Below are positions 7,735-16,766 of a stretch of 64,000 nt of DNA, in pieces. The position numbers and the translations under genes are program-made. Source of the stretch: Pseudomonas cremoris (GTDB lineage Bacteria; Pseudomonadota; Gammaproteobacteria; Pseudomonadales; Pseudomonadaceae). Below the pieces are notes generated by a model. It ran no database searches. It was not told where the DNA came from and saw nothing but the letters and a program-made list of their open reading frames with translations. Position 1 is the stretch's first letter. Each line of letters opens with the position of its first letter. Location of the stretch: the NCBI RefSeq assembly GCF_014230465.1, contig NZ_JAAXCY010000005.1:496001-560000 (forward strand). The letters run 5' to 3'.

Positions 7735-8900
7735 GTGCGTTCCTTCTGGCGTTGGGCGAAGACGGCCTTGCCGACGCCTTGCAACACGGCGTCGTTCTGT
7801 GGGGTATGTACGCGGCTGCAGAGCACGTCGCGGTAATGGCGTTGCAGCGGGTTCAGACGCGACAGGCCGGGGTTGCCCGAGGCTTCGATGGCCAGTTCCA
7901 CGGCGCGAATCGCGTTGTTGGTCACCAGGTACTTCAACTGCGCGGCATTGGCTGCCGGGGTGTGGCCTTCGGCGGCGGCGTCGAGCAGGCTGCGGTTGGC
8001 GAACAGCAACGTGTCGATATGCCCGACGGTTTCCTGGAAGCGCGGCAACGTGGACAAGGCGGCGCCGAGGTTGGACGGTGCGCGTTCTTCCAGCCAGTTC
8101 ACCAGCCAGTCTCGTGCAGCATGGGCCACGGCGTCGTACACCGAGGACAGCAACACCGACATCCACAGGAAGCCTTCGCCATCCAGTTCCGGTGACGGCG
8201 CGCTCCATGGGCTGACGCTGACGGCGTGGTCCAGCGGCACCAGGACATTGTCGAGCACCACTTCATGGCTGCAGGTGGCGCGCATGCCCAAGTGATCCCA
8301 GGTGTCGATGATGGTCACGCCGGGGCTGTCTTTGGGTACCAACCAGGCGCCCACCAAAGGGTCGGCGTCATCGCTGCGGCCCCACACGCTGAACCAGGTC
8401 AGGCCGTGGCTGCCGGTGGAGTAGATCTTGCGTCCGCTGATGCGCCAGCCTTCGGCGGTACGCACGGCGGTGGTTGCCGGCAGGCCGCCACGGGCCGGGG
8501 TGCCGAGGTCGGGTTCAACGCGCAAGGCATTGATCAATGCACCGTTGCGCACCGCGTCTTCGGCCACTTGGGTGCGCAGGTGCGCGGGCCAGGTCTTGCT
8601 GTCTTGCAAGCGCGTGTGTTGCAGGTATTGCATCACCAAGATCAGCGCGGTGGAGGGTTCACCCTTGGCAATCGCACTGATCGCCTTGCGCGCCTGGGGC
8701 AAGCTGGCACCGCCGCCGCCGAGGGATTTGGGCACGGTGAGCGCGACCAGGCCGTGTTCGTGCAGCAGTTTGAAATTGGCGTGGGGGAAGGCGCCGCTCT
8801 CGTCATACAGGTGCGCGGTGCTGGCCAGCTCGGCGCTGAGGCGTTCGAGCAGGGCTTCGAAATGGGCGACTTCCACGGAGCGTAGAGACGGTTGGGTCAT
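7731..8900 (-). CDS. Acyl-CoA dehydrogenase-like flavoprotein (SfnB/DszC-type)
   Basis: The 389-residue protein has the acyl-CoA dehydrogenase fold: helical N-terminus with HEHGLVALTVPKSLGGGG near residue 50, a middle beta domain with GRKIYSTGSHGLTWFSVWG and MRATCSHEVVLDNVLVP, and a helical C-terminus. In sulfur operons such proteins (SfnB, DszC) are flavin-dependent monooxygenases acting on sulfones, sulfides or similar compounds. The ATG at 8900 follows a weak ribosome-binding site. The open frame upstream runs into a REPIN and is not real coding. It sits downstream of an LLM monooxygenase and a peroxiredoxin-like gene and is coupled to the next gene by ATGA. Confidence 0.85.
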   Translation of the reverse strand: MTQPSLRSVEVAHFEALLERLSAELASTAHLYDESGAFPHANFKLLHEHGLVALTVPKSLGGGGASLPQARKAISAIAKGEPSTALILVMQYLQHTRLQDSKTWPAHLRTQVAEDAVRNGALINALRVEPDLGTPARGGLPATTAVRTAEGWRISGRKIYSTGSHGLTWFSVWGRSDDADPLVGAWLVPKDSPGVTIIDTWDHLGMRATCSHEVVLDNVLVPLDHAVSVSPWSAPSPELDGEGFLWMSVLLSSVYDAVAHAARDWLVNWLEERAPSNLGAALSTLPRFQETVGHIDTLLFANRSLLDAAAEGHTPAANAAQLKYLVTNNAIRAVELAIEASGNPGLSRLNPLQRHYRDVLCSRVHTPQNDAVLQGVGKAVFAQRQKERT

Positions 8901-8922
8901 AGGAATGTACTCGGTCAAAAAA

Positions 8923-9011
8923 TGTGGGAGCGGGCTTGCTCGCGAAAGCGGTGTGTCAGGCAACTGATTCACTGGCTGGTCCACCGCATTCGCGAGCAAG
9001 CCCGCTCCCAC
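8923..9011. repeat. REPIN, family 1, inside the sulfur operon
   Basis: An inverted REP pair fills the 125-base gap between the peroxiredoxin-like gene and the SfnB-like gene. It may adjust transcript stability inside the operon, and it creates a spurious N-terminal extension of the downstream frame. Confidence 0.9.
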
Positions 9012-9025
9012 ATTGGATTGTGGGC

Positions 9026-9709
9026 TTAGATGGCCAGGCGTACGGGCTGCTCGCCCAGTAGGCGCTCCACCACCTGCAACACCGGCTCAGCCTCCGTACG
9101 CACCAACCAGTCCGGGCTCACCTCCACAAACGCCACTGTGCCGTCCTTGGCAATCACCACCACCGTCGGTTGCGGCAACTCCCACGTTCCGGTGCCGGTG
9201 GTCTCGCCAATGCTGGTGCCCTTGGCCAGCGCTGCATTACGCGACGCTTCGTCAAAACTGTAGAGAATGCCCAGGCGTCGTCCGAGGTTGTTGTCCTTGT
9301 CGCTGGCCACCAGCAATTGCAGGTTATGCCGGGTCTTGATCTCCACCAGGCGTTCAGGCACTTGCGGGCTTACCGCTACCAGCGGCACACCCAGTTCACG
9401 CAGGCGCGGGTAAAGCTGGCGCTCGTAATAGGGCAGGGCGATGTTGCACGCCGGGCAGCCGGCAAAGCGGAAGAAAATCAGCACCGCCGGGCCGTCGGCC
9501 AACAGCAGCTCGCGGTTGAGTTCGCCGCCTTCCACGTTGAGCAAGGTAAACGGGTCCAGCTCATCGCCCACCTGCACGTAGTCGTCTACCCGTGCTTCAT
9601 CCACCAGGCGTTGGCGCTGGTCGATGTTGACCTTCAATGACTCAGGGGCCCACGTGGCGACGCGTTCGGCGTGCAGGTCTGCTAACTGACGGTTGAGGGA
9701 TTCGCTCAT
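9026..9709 (-). CDS. Peroxiredoxin-like (AhpC/TSA, thioredoxin-fold) protein
   Basis: The 227-residue cytoplasmic protein has the AhpC/TSA fold with [21 protein letters not shown] at about residues 77-97, where a CPAC pair replaces the usual peroxiredoxin T-x-x-C site. Later parts include VPLVAVSPQ and [24 protein letters not shown] thioredoxin-like CxxC suggests thiol redox or peroxide work beside the flavin monooxygenases, which leak peroxide and may release sulfite or thiols. Its ATG overlaps the stop of the upstream LLM gene (ATGA 9706-9709). The exact substrate is unknown. Confidence 0.8.
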   Translation of the reverse strand: MSESLNRQLADLHAERVATWAPESLKVNIDQRQRLVDEARVDDYVQVGDELDPFTLLNVEGGELNRELLLADGPAVLIFFRFAGCPACNIALPYYERQLYPRLRELGVPLVAVSPQVPERLVEIKTRHNLQLLVASDKDNNLGRRLGILYSFDEASRNAALAKGTSIGETTGTGTWELPQPTVVVIAKDGTVAFVEVSPDWLVRTEAEPVLQVVERLLGEQPVRLAI

Positions 9710-11064
9710 GCCAGCGCCTCCTGTTTGTCTTCAACCTCGGCCGCCACGCTGTAGCGGTTGGCCGGCACGTCCAGGCCCAGGTTGTCGCGCAGCGTATGGC
9801 CGGTGTATTCGGTGCGGAACAGACCGCGCTGTTGCAGCACCGGCACCACCAGTTCGGTGAAGTACTGCAAGCCGTCCGGCAGCACCGAGTTGATGATGAA
9901 ACCGTCGCTGGCGCCACGCTCGAACCAGGTCTGGATCGCATCGGCGACTTGCTCCGGGGTGCCGACAAAATCACGCTTGGGCCGTGAGAAACGCAGGGCC
10001 ACTTCGCGCAGGGTCAGGCCTTCGTCCTTGGCCAGTTGCTTGATGCGGTCGGAGCCGCCGCGCTGGCTGTTGGAGCCCAGGTCGCCCAGTTCCGGGAACG
10101 GCGCGTCCAGCGGATATTTGCTGAAGTCGTGGTCGTTGAACGGGCGGCCAAGGGCGACGATGGCGTCTTCCACGGTGACCAGGTCCACGGCCTGCTGATA
10201 ACGACTTTCCACCTCGGCTTCATCACGGCCGACAATCGGGCGGATACCCGGCAGGATCGACAGGCTCTCGGGGTCACGGCCAAAACCCTTGGCGCGACGT
10301 TTGAGATCCTGTGAATACGCCAGGCCTTCTTCGATGCTCTCCACGTGCACAAAGATCGCGTCGGAGTTTTCGGCGGCAAAATTACGCCCGTCTTCCGAGG
10401 TGCCGGCCTGGAAAATCACCGGCTGGCCCTGGCGCGAACGCGCAATATTCAGTGGGCCTTTGACCGAGAAGAACTCGCCTTTGTGGTTCAGTGCATGCAG
10501 TTTGCTCGGAGTGAAAAACTCGCCGCTTTGCTTGTTGTAGGCAAAGGCGTCGTCTTCCCAGGAATCCCACAGGCCTTTGACTGCGTTCACGTGTTCTTTG
10601 GCGATGCGATAGCGCACGGCATGCGGCGGGTGTTCGGCCTTGCCGAAGTTGTCGGCGGTGCCGCTGAGCCACGAAGTGACCACGTTCCAACCGGCGCGAC
10701 CGCCGCTGATATGGTCCAGGGACGAGAACTGACGTGCCACCTGGTAGGGCTCGGTGTAGCTGACGGTCACGGTGGCGACCAGGCCGATGTTGCTGGTAAT
10801 CGCGGCGAGGGCCGAGAGGATGGTCAGCGGTTCGAAACGGTTGAGGTAGTGCGGGCTGGACTTGGCGTGGATATGCAGGCTGTCGGCGATGAACACAAAG
10901 TCGAATTTGGCGGCTTCGGCCAGTTCAGTCTGCTGCTTGTAGAAACCAAAACTGGTGCTGGCATTCGGTTGGGCGTTCGGGTGGCGCCATTCGCCCCAGC
11001 CGTGACCCACTCCGTGGACCATGGCGCCGAGCTTCAAGTGGCGTGGCTGCTGTGACTTGCTCAT
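9706..11064 (-). CDS. LLM-class flavin monooxygenase, NtaA/SnaA/DszA type
   Basis: The 452-residue protein is a bacterial luciferase-like monooxygenase of the NtaA/SnaA/DszA/SoxA branch. It starts [20 protein letters not shown], then has [48 protein letters not shown] and [12 protein letters not shown]. Such enzymes use FMNH2 supplied by a separate reductase to cleave C-S or C-N bonds. No flavin reductase gene lies in the operon. The length is usual for the branch. It lies 30 bases downstream of the SsuA-like gene in the same operon, so sulfonate or other organosulfur desulfurisation is the likely role. Confidence 0.9.
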   Translation of the reverse strand: MSKSQQPRHLKLGAMVHGVGHGWGEWRHPNAQPNASTSFGFYKQQTELAEAAKFDFVFIADSLHIHAKSSPHYLNRFEPLTILSALAAITSNIGLVATVTVSYTEPYQVARQFSSLDHISGGRAGWNVVTSWLSGTADNFGKAEHPPHAVRYRIAKEHVNAVKGLWDSWEDDAFAYNKQSGEFFTPSKLHALNHKGEFFSVKGPLNIARSRQGQPVIFQAGTSEDGRNFAAENSDAIFVHVESIEEGLAYSQDLKRRAKGFGRDPESLSILPGIRPIVGRDEAEVESRYQQAVDLVTVEDAIVALGRPFNDHDFSKYPLDAPFPELGDLGSNSQRGGSDRIKQLAKDEGLTLREVALRFSRPKRDFVGTPEQVADAIQTWFERGASDGFIINSVLPDGLQYFTELVVPVLQQRGLFRTEYTGHTLRDNLGLDVPANRYSVAAEVEDKQEALA

Positions 11065-11094
11065 GTAATGCTCCTTCTAGCGCGATGCTTTTTA

Positions 11095-12069
11095 TCAGCG
11101 CGATGCTTGGGAATTGGGGGCACGCTTGGCGTTAAAGCTTTTATCGAAGCCCTGCGACACATCGATGTGCTTGGTCACCAGGCCTTCTTGTTGATAGATG
11201 TCGGCGGTCGCTTGCAGGCCGCTGATCACCGAGTCGTCGATGGCGACCGGGCTCAGGCGGGTGTCCTTGGCCACTTCCACATGCACTGCCAGTGGCAGGC
11301 CGGTGATCTTGGCCTGGGCGGCGGCGTATTCATTGGGGTGGGTGTTGGCCCAGGCGAAGGCGCGGTCGATGCGCGCGACAAAGTCGTCCAGTTGCGGACG
11401 CTTGTCGGCGATGGCTTGGCTAGTGGCGGCGAAGTACAGGTGGTTGCTCAACAGCTTGTTACCGCTGATCAGCACGCGGGCTTGGCTTTGCGAGGTGACC
11501 ACGGTGGTGTACGGGTCCCAGGTGGCCCAGGCATCGGCGGTACCGTTATCCAGCACCAGGCGCGATTCGCTCGGCAGCAGGAAAATGAACTGCACGTCCT
11601 TGGTGCTCAACCCTGCACTGGCCAGGGCCTTGATAGCCAGGTAATGGCCGATGGAGCCGCGCCCGGTGACGATCTTCTTGCCCTTGAGGTCGGCGACGGT
11701 CTTGATCGGCGAATCCTTGGGCACCAGCAGGGCAGTGGTGTTACGCCCCTCGGCATGGGTGATGCTGACCACCTTGAGCGATGCACCGGCGCCCAGGGCA
11801 AAGACATACGGCGCATCGCCGAGGGCGCCAATATCCACGGCACCGGCATTCAGTGCTTCACCCAATGGCGAGGCGGACGGAAATTCCGACCATTGGATTT
11901 CGTAGGGCACATTCTTCGACTCGCCGGAGACATCCAGCAGCGCCTTGATGGTTGATTTCTGATTGGCCACCCGCAGCGGTTGCAGGTCGGCGGCATGGCT
12001 GCTGCCGATCAGGCCGAGGGCCAGGGCAGTGCCCAGGAGCAGGCGTTTGAAAGGGGTGGTAAAGACCAT
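11095..12069 (-). CDS. Aliphatic sulfonate-type ABC substrate-binding protein (SsuA-like)
   Basis: The 324-residue periplasmic protein has a signal peptide ending SSHAAD and the NitT/TauT/SsuA pattern: LRVANQKSTIKALLDVSGE, NVPYEIQWSEFPSASPLGEALNAGAVDIGALGDAP, then DLKGKKIVTGRGSIGHYLAIKALASAG and ADAWATWDPYT. It would capture sulfonates or related compounds. It is first in a five-gene minus-strand operon and has no permease or ATPase of its own. The nearest SsuC/SsuB pair is at 23615-25187, so the transporter may be split across the island. It is preceded by leader element B and promoter module B. Confidence 0.9.
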   Translation of the reverse strand: MVFTTPFKRLLLGTALALGLIGSSHAADLQPLRVANQKSTIKALLDVSGESKNVPYEIQWSEFPSASPLGEALNAGAVDIGALGDAPYVFALGAGASLKVVSITHAEGRNTTALLVPKDSPIKTVADLKGKKIVTGRGSIGHYLAIKALASAGLSTKDVQFIFLLPSESRLVLDNGTADAWATWDPYTTVVTSQSQARVLISGNKLLSNHLYFAATSQAIADKRPQLDDFVARIDRAFAWANTHPNEYAAAQAKITGLPLAVHVEVAKDTRLSPVAIDDSVISGLQATADIYQQEGLVTKHIDVSQGFDKSFNAKRAPNSQASR

Positions 12070-12108
12070 GGGATGCAGGCTCCAGGCAGATCAAGAAAGG
12101 GTTCGTTA

Positions 12109-12131
12109 CCTCCGCCTGGAGAAGGGGTCGG
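12109..12131 (-). promoter_or_regulatory. Sulfur-gene leader element, copy B
   Basis: The minus strand reads CCGACCCC, TTCT, CCAGGCGGAGG, ending 39 bases before the SsuA-like ATG. GTTA upstream and TAAC immediately downstream can pair around the core, and CTCC-AGGC-GGAG can form an inner hairpin. It has one more base in the variable part than the other three copies. Confidence 0.7.
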
Positions 12132-12149
12132 TGTGTGGGGTTAACGTTA

Positions 12150-12194
12150 TGCCCATAAAAACTCGCTGTGAAGTTCTTTTTGGTTATATGTTAA
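12150..12194 (-). promoter_or_regulatory. Shared sulfur-type promoter module, copy B
   Basis: The minus strand reads TTAACATATAAC, CAAAAAGAACTTCACAG, and then GTTTTTATGGGC about 20 bases on. The plus-strand copy at 23533-23576 has ACTTTCACAG and GTTTTTTATGCGC at the same spacing, so both an activator/-35 part and a -10-like part seem conserved. It would drive the five-gene operon starting with the SsuA-like gene. Confidence 0.55.
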
Positions 12195-12225
12195 TTATCA
12201 AAATAATTCATTTTGCGATGATTGA

Positions 12226-12591
12226 TTATTCAGTTATTGCATTTGGTGGGGTGATGCGAGCCAGGGCGAAGATGCCGTCCATGCGCCAATGCTCATTGCG
12301 ATGAGCGGGATCATCGGCCCACTCATCCCAGCCCGAGTCGCGACGGTATTGGCCGAGCAGTCCTGCCTCACGAACGGCTACCGGATCGGGGTGGCGCAGG
12401 TGCTCGACGTCCGGGTCGACGTACAGCGCGTCGCTGGTGCAATACAGCTCGCACATGAAGCAGGTCTGGCAGGCCTGTTGTTCGGCGATCAGCGGTTTGC
12501 CCTGGCTGTCCTGGGCCAGCACATTGGTGGGGCACACGGCGACGCATTGACCGCAGCCGTTGCACAGGTCGGAGTAGATCAGTTCAATCAT
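12226..12591 (-). CDS. Two-cluster ferredoxin-like protein (4Fe-4S)
   Basis: The 121-residue protein has two CxxCxxCxxxC motifs, CNGCGQCVAVCP (residues 10-21) and CQTCFMCELYC (about 41-51), enough for two 4Fe-4S clusters. After the clusters comes a ~60-residue tail rich in Trp, Asp and Arg. Its ATG overlaps the stop of the flavoprotein gene (ATGA 12588-12591). The pairing recalls the alpha (FAD) and beta (ferredoxin) subunits of adenylylsulfate reductase or fumarate reductase. It probably carries electrons for the flavoprotein. Confidence 0.88.
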   Translation of the reverse strand: MIELIYSDLCNGCGQCVAVCPTNVLAQDSQGKPLIAEQQACQTCFMCELYCTSDALYVDPDVEHLRHPDPVAVREAGLLGQYRRDSGWDEWADDPAHRNEHWRMDGIFALARITPPNAITE

Positions 12592-14114
12592 CGGGGTTGA
12601 CCTTGATGGATGGGATCGAAACGCGCCTGCACCTGGTCCACGCCGGACACCCGCAAATGCGCGTCATACAGCTCACTCTGCTGCGGCGTATCGCTGCGCT
12701 GGTGCATGCCCCGACTCTCCTTGCGCAATGCGGCAGCGGTGTAGCACCAGCGCGCGGTGGCGGCCATGGCGGCGGTTTCGCGGGCGCGCAGGGGGTTGGT
12801 GGTGGGTGTTGCGGCGCGCACTTGGTCCCAGATGTTGTCGAGTTCGCTTAAGGATCGCTCCAGTTGTTCACCGCTGCGAAACAGGTTTTTGTCCAGCGGG
12901 TGCACTTCGGCCTGGATGCGTTGGATCAGTTCGGCGCTGCCGCCCGCCGCACCGTCAAACCCCCGCAATGCGCCGTGATACGCAAGCTTGTTCCGCGCCA
13001 ATCTTGCCGCGCCACGGCCCGCCCATTGCCCAGTGGACAACGCCCATGCGGAGTTCTGTGCGCCGCCGCCCGAGGTAGCACCGGCAATCGGCTCACGGCT
13101 GGCGGCATCCCCGGCGGCGAATACGCCGGGCACGGTGGTCTGGCAGTCATCATTCACCAGGCGCAAACCACCGACGCCACGGATGGTGCCCTCGGGATGC
13201 AAGGTCACCGCAAAGCGCTCGCGATACGGGTCGACGCCGCGCCGGTCAAACGGCAGCATCAGGTTGGGTTGGATGCTCGGCAGTTGCGCACGAACCTGTG
13301 CAGGCACCCGATTCAAGCGGCAATACACGGGACCGTTGAGCAGCGCCTTGGCCAGCGTCTCGGTAAACCCAGGGCCGCCACGGATATCCAGCGGGCGGTC
13401 CGCCGCGTCGAAATACTCGCCGAAGGTGTACACCATCGAGCGCGTCATGCTGCTGCCTGCCGCCGCGATGCAGTAGTAGTTGGAAAACTCCATGCCCGAC
13501 AGCTCGGCACCGGCTTCGGCGGCCATCAAGTAACCGTCGCCGGTGTTGGTGTGGTTGCCCAGCAAGCGCGACAGGAATGCACAACCGCCCGTGGCCAGCA
13601 CCACCGCTCCGGCACGGGTCAGCCAGTCGCCCCCGGCCTGGCGCCGCCAGCCTCGGGCGCCGACCACGTTGCCGTGATCGTCGCGCAGCAGCTCCAGCGC
13701 AGGGTGGTGATCGAGAATCGTCACGCCGCTGTCGAGTACACGACGACGCAGGCCGCGCAGGTATTCCGGGCCGCGCAGGCCACGGTATTGGGTCTCGCCC
13801 TGTTCGTTCTGGGGGAAGGTGTAGTAGTCGCTCAAACCCGGCAGGCTGGTCCAGGTGGTGTCGATGGCGCGGGCCATCCAGCGCGCGTCGGCCAGGCCAT
13901 AGGCGGTGGCCAGGCGCTTGTCGATGGCGGCTTCGCGGGCGCCGGGTGGCACCCACCAATGGCCGGGGCCGGCGGTGGCGGTGACGCCGCTGGTGCCGCA
14001 GTAACCCTTGTCCACCAGGATCACCTTGACGCCTTCGCGGGCGGCGGCGATGGCGGCCCAGGTACCCGCCAGGCCGCCGCCGACGATCAGTACATCGCAG
14101 CTCAATTCAGTCAT
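12588..14114 (-). CDS. FAD-dependent oxidoreductase, fumarate/APS reductase flavoprotein family
   Basis: The 508-residue protein has an N-terminal FAD site, VLIVGGGLAGTWAAIAAAREG (about residues 8-28), then GTSGVTATAGPGHWW, the flavoprotein signature VVLATGGCAFLSRLLGNHTNTGDGYLMAAEAGA, and a C-terminal FAD motif VPGVFAAGDAA followed by GATSGGGAQNSAWA. This is the layout of succinate/fumarate dehydrogenase and APS reductase alpha subunits. No membrane anchor is present. It lies 9 bases downstream of a TonB-dependent receptor and is fused by overlap to a two-cluster ferredoxin, so the pair probably reduces or oxidises the compound brought in by that receptor. The substrate is unknown. Confidence 0.88.
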   Translation of the reverse strand: MTELSCDVLIVGGGLAGTWAAIAAAREGVKVILVDKGYCGTSGVTATAGPGHWWVPPGAREAAIDKRLATAYGLADARWMARAIDTTWTSLPGLSDYYTFPQNEQGETQYRGLRGPEYLRGLRRRVLDSGVTILDHHPALELLRDDHGNVVGARGWRRQAGGDWLTRAGAVVLATGGCAFLSRLLGNHTNTGDGYLMAAEAGAELSGMEFSNYYCIAAAGSSMTRSMVYTFGEYFDAADRPLDIRGGPGFTETLAKALLNGPVYCRLNRVPAQVRAQLPSIQPNLMLPFDRRGVDPYRERFAVTLHPEGTIRGVGGLRLVNDDCQTTVPGVFAAGDAASREPIAGATSGGGAQNSAWALSTGQWAGRGAARLARNKLAYHGALRGFDGAAGGSAELIQRIQAEVHPLDKNLFRSGEQLERSLSELDNIWDQVRAATPTTNPLRARETAAMAATARWCYTAAALRKESRGMHQRSDTPQQSELYDAHLRVSGVDQVQARFDPIHQGQPR

Positions 14115-14123
14115 GTCAGGGCC

Positions 14124-16577
14124 TCAGAAGTTGTACGCCAGGCGCGTGTAGTAGTACGCACCGCCAAAGCCGAACGGCGAAAACTGGCCGTATTCATAGG
14201 CGCCTGCCCAGTCCTTGATGCCCTTTTTGTCCGGGTACACGTTGAACAGGTTATTGGCGCCGAGTGCCACGGTGAAGTGCTTGTTGATGTCGTAGGCCGC
14301 GTCCACGTCGCTGATCCATTTGGCGCTGAATTTGCGGTCGTTGATCGGGTTGTTGTCGCCTTCGGTGTAGCTGCCGAAGCGGGTCAGGGCCAGGTTGAGG
14401 GTGTAGGCGGTAACCTTCCAGTTGGCCGCCAGGATCAATTTGGATTGCGGCGTGGCAACCGTCAGGTCCTTTTGCAGGCGTCGGTCGAAAATCTGGTAGT
14501 TGGAGCCCAGGCTGGCGAGTGCGGGCGGGGTGTCCTGGAGTTTTTCAATCTTGGTCTGGTTCCAGTTGTAGGCCAGGCTCCAGCGCACTTGGCCGTACTC
14601 ATCCAACTGCTGGCGGTATTCGTTGATGATGTCGACGCCACGGGTGCGGGTGTCGACGGCGTTGGTGTAGTACTGCGCGTACAGCCCTGGCGACAGGCCG
14701 TTGGCAGCCAGGATCTGCGACACGGCCGGGCCGCCGAGCAGGCTGGTGGACACGATGCGGTCGCGGATGCCGATCTGGTACAGGTCGGTGGTCAGGCGGT
14801 AGTTCTGTGTGGGTTCGTAGGTGAAACCGAAGCTGTAGTTCAGCGACTTTTCCGGCTTGAGCTTCTCTGCGCCCAACGCTTGCGCTTCTGCGGTGTCCAC
14901 CGGCAGCACCTTGACCGGCACCGACACCTGCTGGCCGTTGACCACGCCGCCGGAGGTGAAGGTGGACGAGGCATAAATGGTCTGGGCCAGCGACGGTGCC
15001 CGGAAGCCATTGTTGATGGTGCCGCGCAGGGCAAATTCCGGCGTGAGCTTGAAGCGCGTCGACAGTTTGCCGCTCCAGGTGCTGCCGATGTCCTGGGTGT
15101 AGCGCTCGTAGCGCGCGGCGGCGCCGACGTACCAGCGGTCGGTCACGTCCAGGCCCAGATCGACGTAGCTGGCGACGTTGCTGCGGCTGATCTCACCGGC
15201 ATCCGCCGTGCTGGTGCCGTTGTACGACGCCAGCCCCGGCAACGGCGTTTGCCCGGCGAACGGGCCGCTGGGCAGCACATAGTTGCCCGGCGTATAGGAC
15301 GCATAGTCGCCGGCTTCGATCTGGTATTTCTCCCAACGGTATTCAAACCCGAACGCGGTTTGCAGCGGGTGGCTGAGGCCGATATCGAAGGTGCGGCTCA
15401 AGTCCAGGTTGTTGGTCCATTGGTCGAAGATCTGCGAGGCCAGGTTGAACGAGGTCGGGCTGGTGGGGCCCCAGGACGGGTTAAGCGTGTTGTTGGCGTT
15501 GAGGGTGGAATCGTCTTCGCCCCAGGTGGAGCTGATGTCGTAGTCCCAGCCACCGACCAGGCCCTTGAAGCCGCCGGCCACCTGGAAGTCCTTGGTACGG
15601 TTGCGCCGTTGTGCGTGGATGCCGTCGGGGTAGGGCGTGTTCGGATCGCCGGCCAGGGAGGTGATCTCATTGGGGCGGTAGTTGCCAGTGACCTTGGTGG
15701 TTTCCATGTAGCTGGCGGTGGAGAACGAGTAGAACTTGAGGTCGTCTTGCAGCGGCAGCTCGAGGTTGTAGCTGGCGTTGGTGACCTTCTCGCGGCCCAG
15801 TCCGTAGCTGGGGTTCCAGCCGTGGCGGTTGACGGTCTGGTCGCGGCTGTCGGGGGCAGCGGCGGTACCATACAGCCGGCCGGTGGCGCTGCCGGTACGG
15901 TTGAAAGGTTCTTGCTCCTTGCTGTCCAGCGCCAGGTTGGCAAAGCCATCGTTGGGCAGGGACAAGCCGTAGTTGACGGTCTGGTGCACGGTGTCACCGT
16001 CACCTGCACCGTAGCGGCCGAACGAGGTTTCGGCGCTGCCGCCGCTGTCGTTTTCCTTGAGGATGATATTGATCACCCCGGCAATTGCATCCGAGCCGTA
16101 TTGGGCGGACGCGCCGTCACGCAGCACTTCGATATGGTCGATGGCCGACACCGGGATCAGGTCCAGGTTGACCGGCACAGCGGCGGTGCCGATGCGCGCC
16201 AGGTTGTTGATCAAGGCCGTGTTGTGGCGGCGTTTGCCGTTGACCAGCACCAGCACCTGGTCGCCAGACAAGCCGCGCATGGTCACGCCGCGTACCGACC
16301 ACGAGGTGCCGCCGCCGTTGATGGCGGGCAGGTTGAACGACGGCAGCAGGCGCGCCAGCAGTTCTTTGAGACCGACCTTGCCGCTGGCTTGCAGTTGCTC
16401 GGCGCTGATCACATCGATGGGCGAGGGGCTGTCTGCGATGGTGCGCGCCTGGTTGCCACGGTTGCCGGTGACGACCACGGTGCCAAGGGTTTTGTCGGTG
16501 TCTTCGGCGTGGGCCGGGAAATTAATCGCGAGCAGGCTCAGCGCTACTGCGCAGTAGTGAAAGCGCGGTGGAGGCAT
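14124..16577 (-). CDS. TonB-dependent receptor, sulfur island
   Basis: This 817-residue outer-membrane receptor has a signal peptide ending FPAHAED, a plug with GTVVVTGNRGN (TonB-box region), IDHIEVLRDGASAQYGSDAIAGVINIILKEN (about residues 143-173), and a barrel ending in TRLAYNF with a terminal Phe. The DGASAQYGSDAIAGVINI plug motif is typical of the large receptors often found near sulfur and sulfonate genes. It is followed 9 bases later by the flavoprotein gene. The TauD-type gene and a REPIN lie upstream. Together these suggest uptake of a bulky sulfonate or sulfate ester; this is inference. Confidence 0.9.
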   Translation of the reverse strand: MPPPRFHYCAVALSLLAINFPAHAEDTDKTLGTVVVTGNRGNQARTIADSPSPIDVISAEQLQASGKVGLKELLARLLPSFNLPAINGGGTSWSVRGVTMRGLSGDQVLVLVNGKRRHNTALINNLARIGTAAVPVNLDLIPVSAIDHIEVLRDGASAQYGSDAIAGVINIILKENDSGGSAETSFGRYGAGDGDTVHQTVNYGLSLPNDGFANLALDSKEQEPFNRTGSATGRLYGTAAAPDSRDQTVNRHGWNPSYGLGREKVTNASYNLELPLQDDLKFYSFSTASYMETTKVTGNYRPNEITSLAGDPNTPYPDGIHAQRRNRTKDFQVAGGFKGLVGGWDYDISSTWGEDDSTLNANNTLNPSWGPTSPTSFNLASQIFDQWTNNLDLSRTFDIGLSHPLQTAFGFEYRWEKYQIEAGDYASYTPGNYVLPSGPFAGQTPLPGLASYNGTSTADAGEISRSNVASYVDLGLDVTDRWYVGAAARYERYTQDIGSTWSGKLSTRFKLTPEFALRGTINNGFRAPSLAQTIYASSTFTSGGVVNGQQVSVPVKVLPVDTAEAQALGAEKLKPEKSLNYSFGFTYEPTQNYRLTTDLYQIGIRDRIVSTSLLGGPAVSQILAANGLSPGLYAQYYTNAVDTRTRGVDIINEYRQQLDEYGQVRWSLAYNWNQTKIEKLQDTPPALASLGSNYQIFDRRLQKDLTVATPQSKLILAANWKVTAYTLNLALTRFGSYTEGDNNPINDRKFSAKWISDVDAAYDINKHFTVALGANNLFNVYPDKKGIKDWAGAYEYGQFSPFGFGGAYYYTRLAYNF

Positions 16578-16618
16578 GGGGTGATTTCCAAGGGACTATT
16601 AAACGCTGCAAATCCCCT

Positions 16619-16721
16619 GTGGGAGCGGGCTTGTGTGGGAGCGGGCTTGCTCGCGAAGGCGGTGGGTCAGTTAATTCATCTGTCACTGACACACCGCATT
16701 CGCGAGCAAGCCCGCTCCCAC
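16619..16721. repeat. REPIN, family 1, with a partial tandem duplication
   Basis: The left arm begins GTGGGAGCGGGCTTGT and then restarts at 16635 as GTGGGAGCGGGCTTGCTCGCG, so the first 16 bases are duplicated in tandem. The right arm is a normal inverted REP. It separates the TauD-type gene from the receptor gene. Confidence 0.9.
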
Positions 16722-16766
16722 ACAAGCCTCTTCCACATTGGATCTGTGTTGGGGTTGAGAGCGGAA

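Noticed and set aside
7735..8208. N-terminal extension fusing another frame to the 2-hydroxyacid dehydrogenase
   Set aside because: The extra 158 codons are Arg-rich shadow sequence of the SfnB-like gene. The ATGA overlap at 7731-7734 is a normal coupled start.
8901..9011. Extension of the SfnB-like protein beginning MGAGLLANAV
   Set aside because: It is the translation of a REPIN. Similar MGAGLLA starts appear at several REPINs in the window and are artefacts.
12106..12156. 16-codon upstream frame spanning leader element B (possible leader peptide)
   Set aside because: It runs ATG to TAA through the element and could have been an attenuation peptide, but the other three copies have no matching frame, no run of Cys or Met codons is present, and the one-base length difference breaks the frame.
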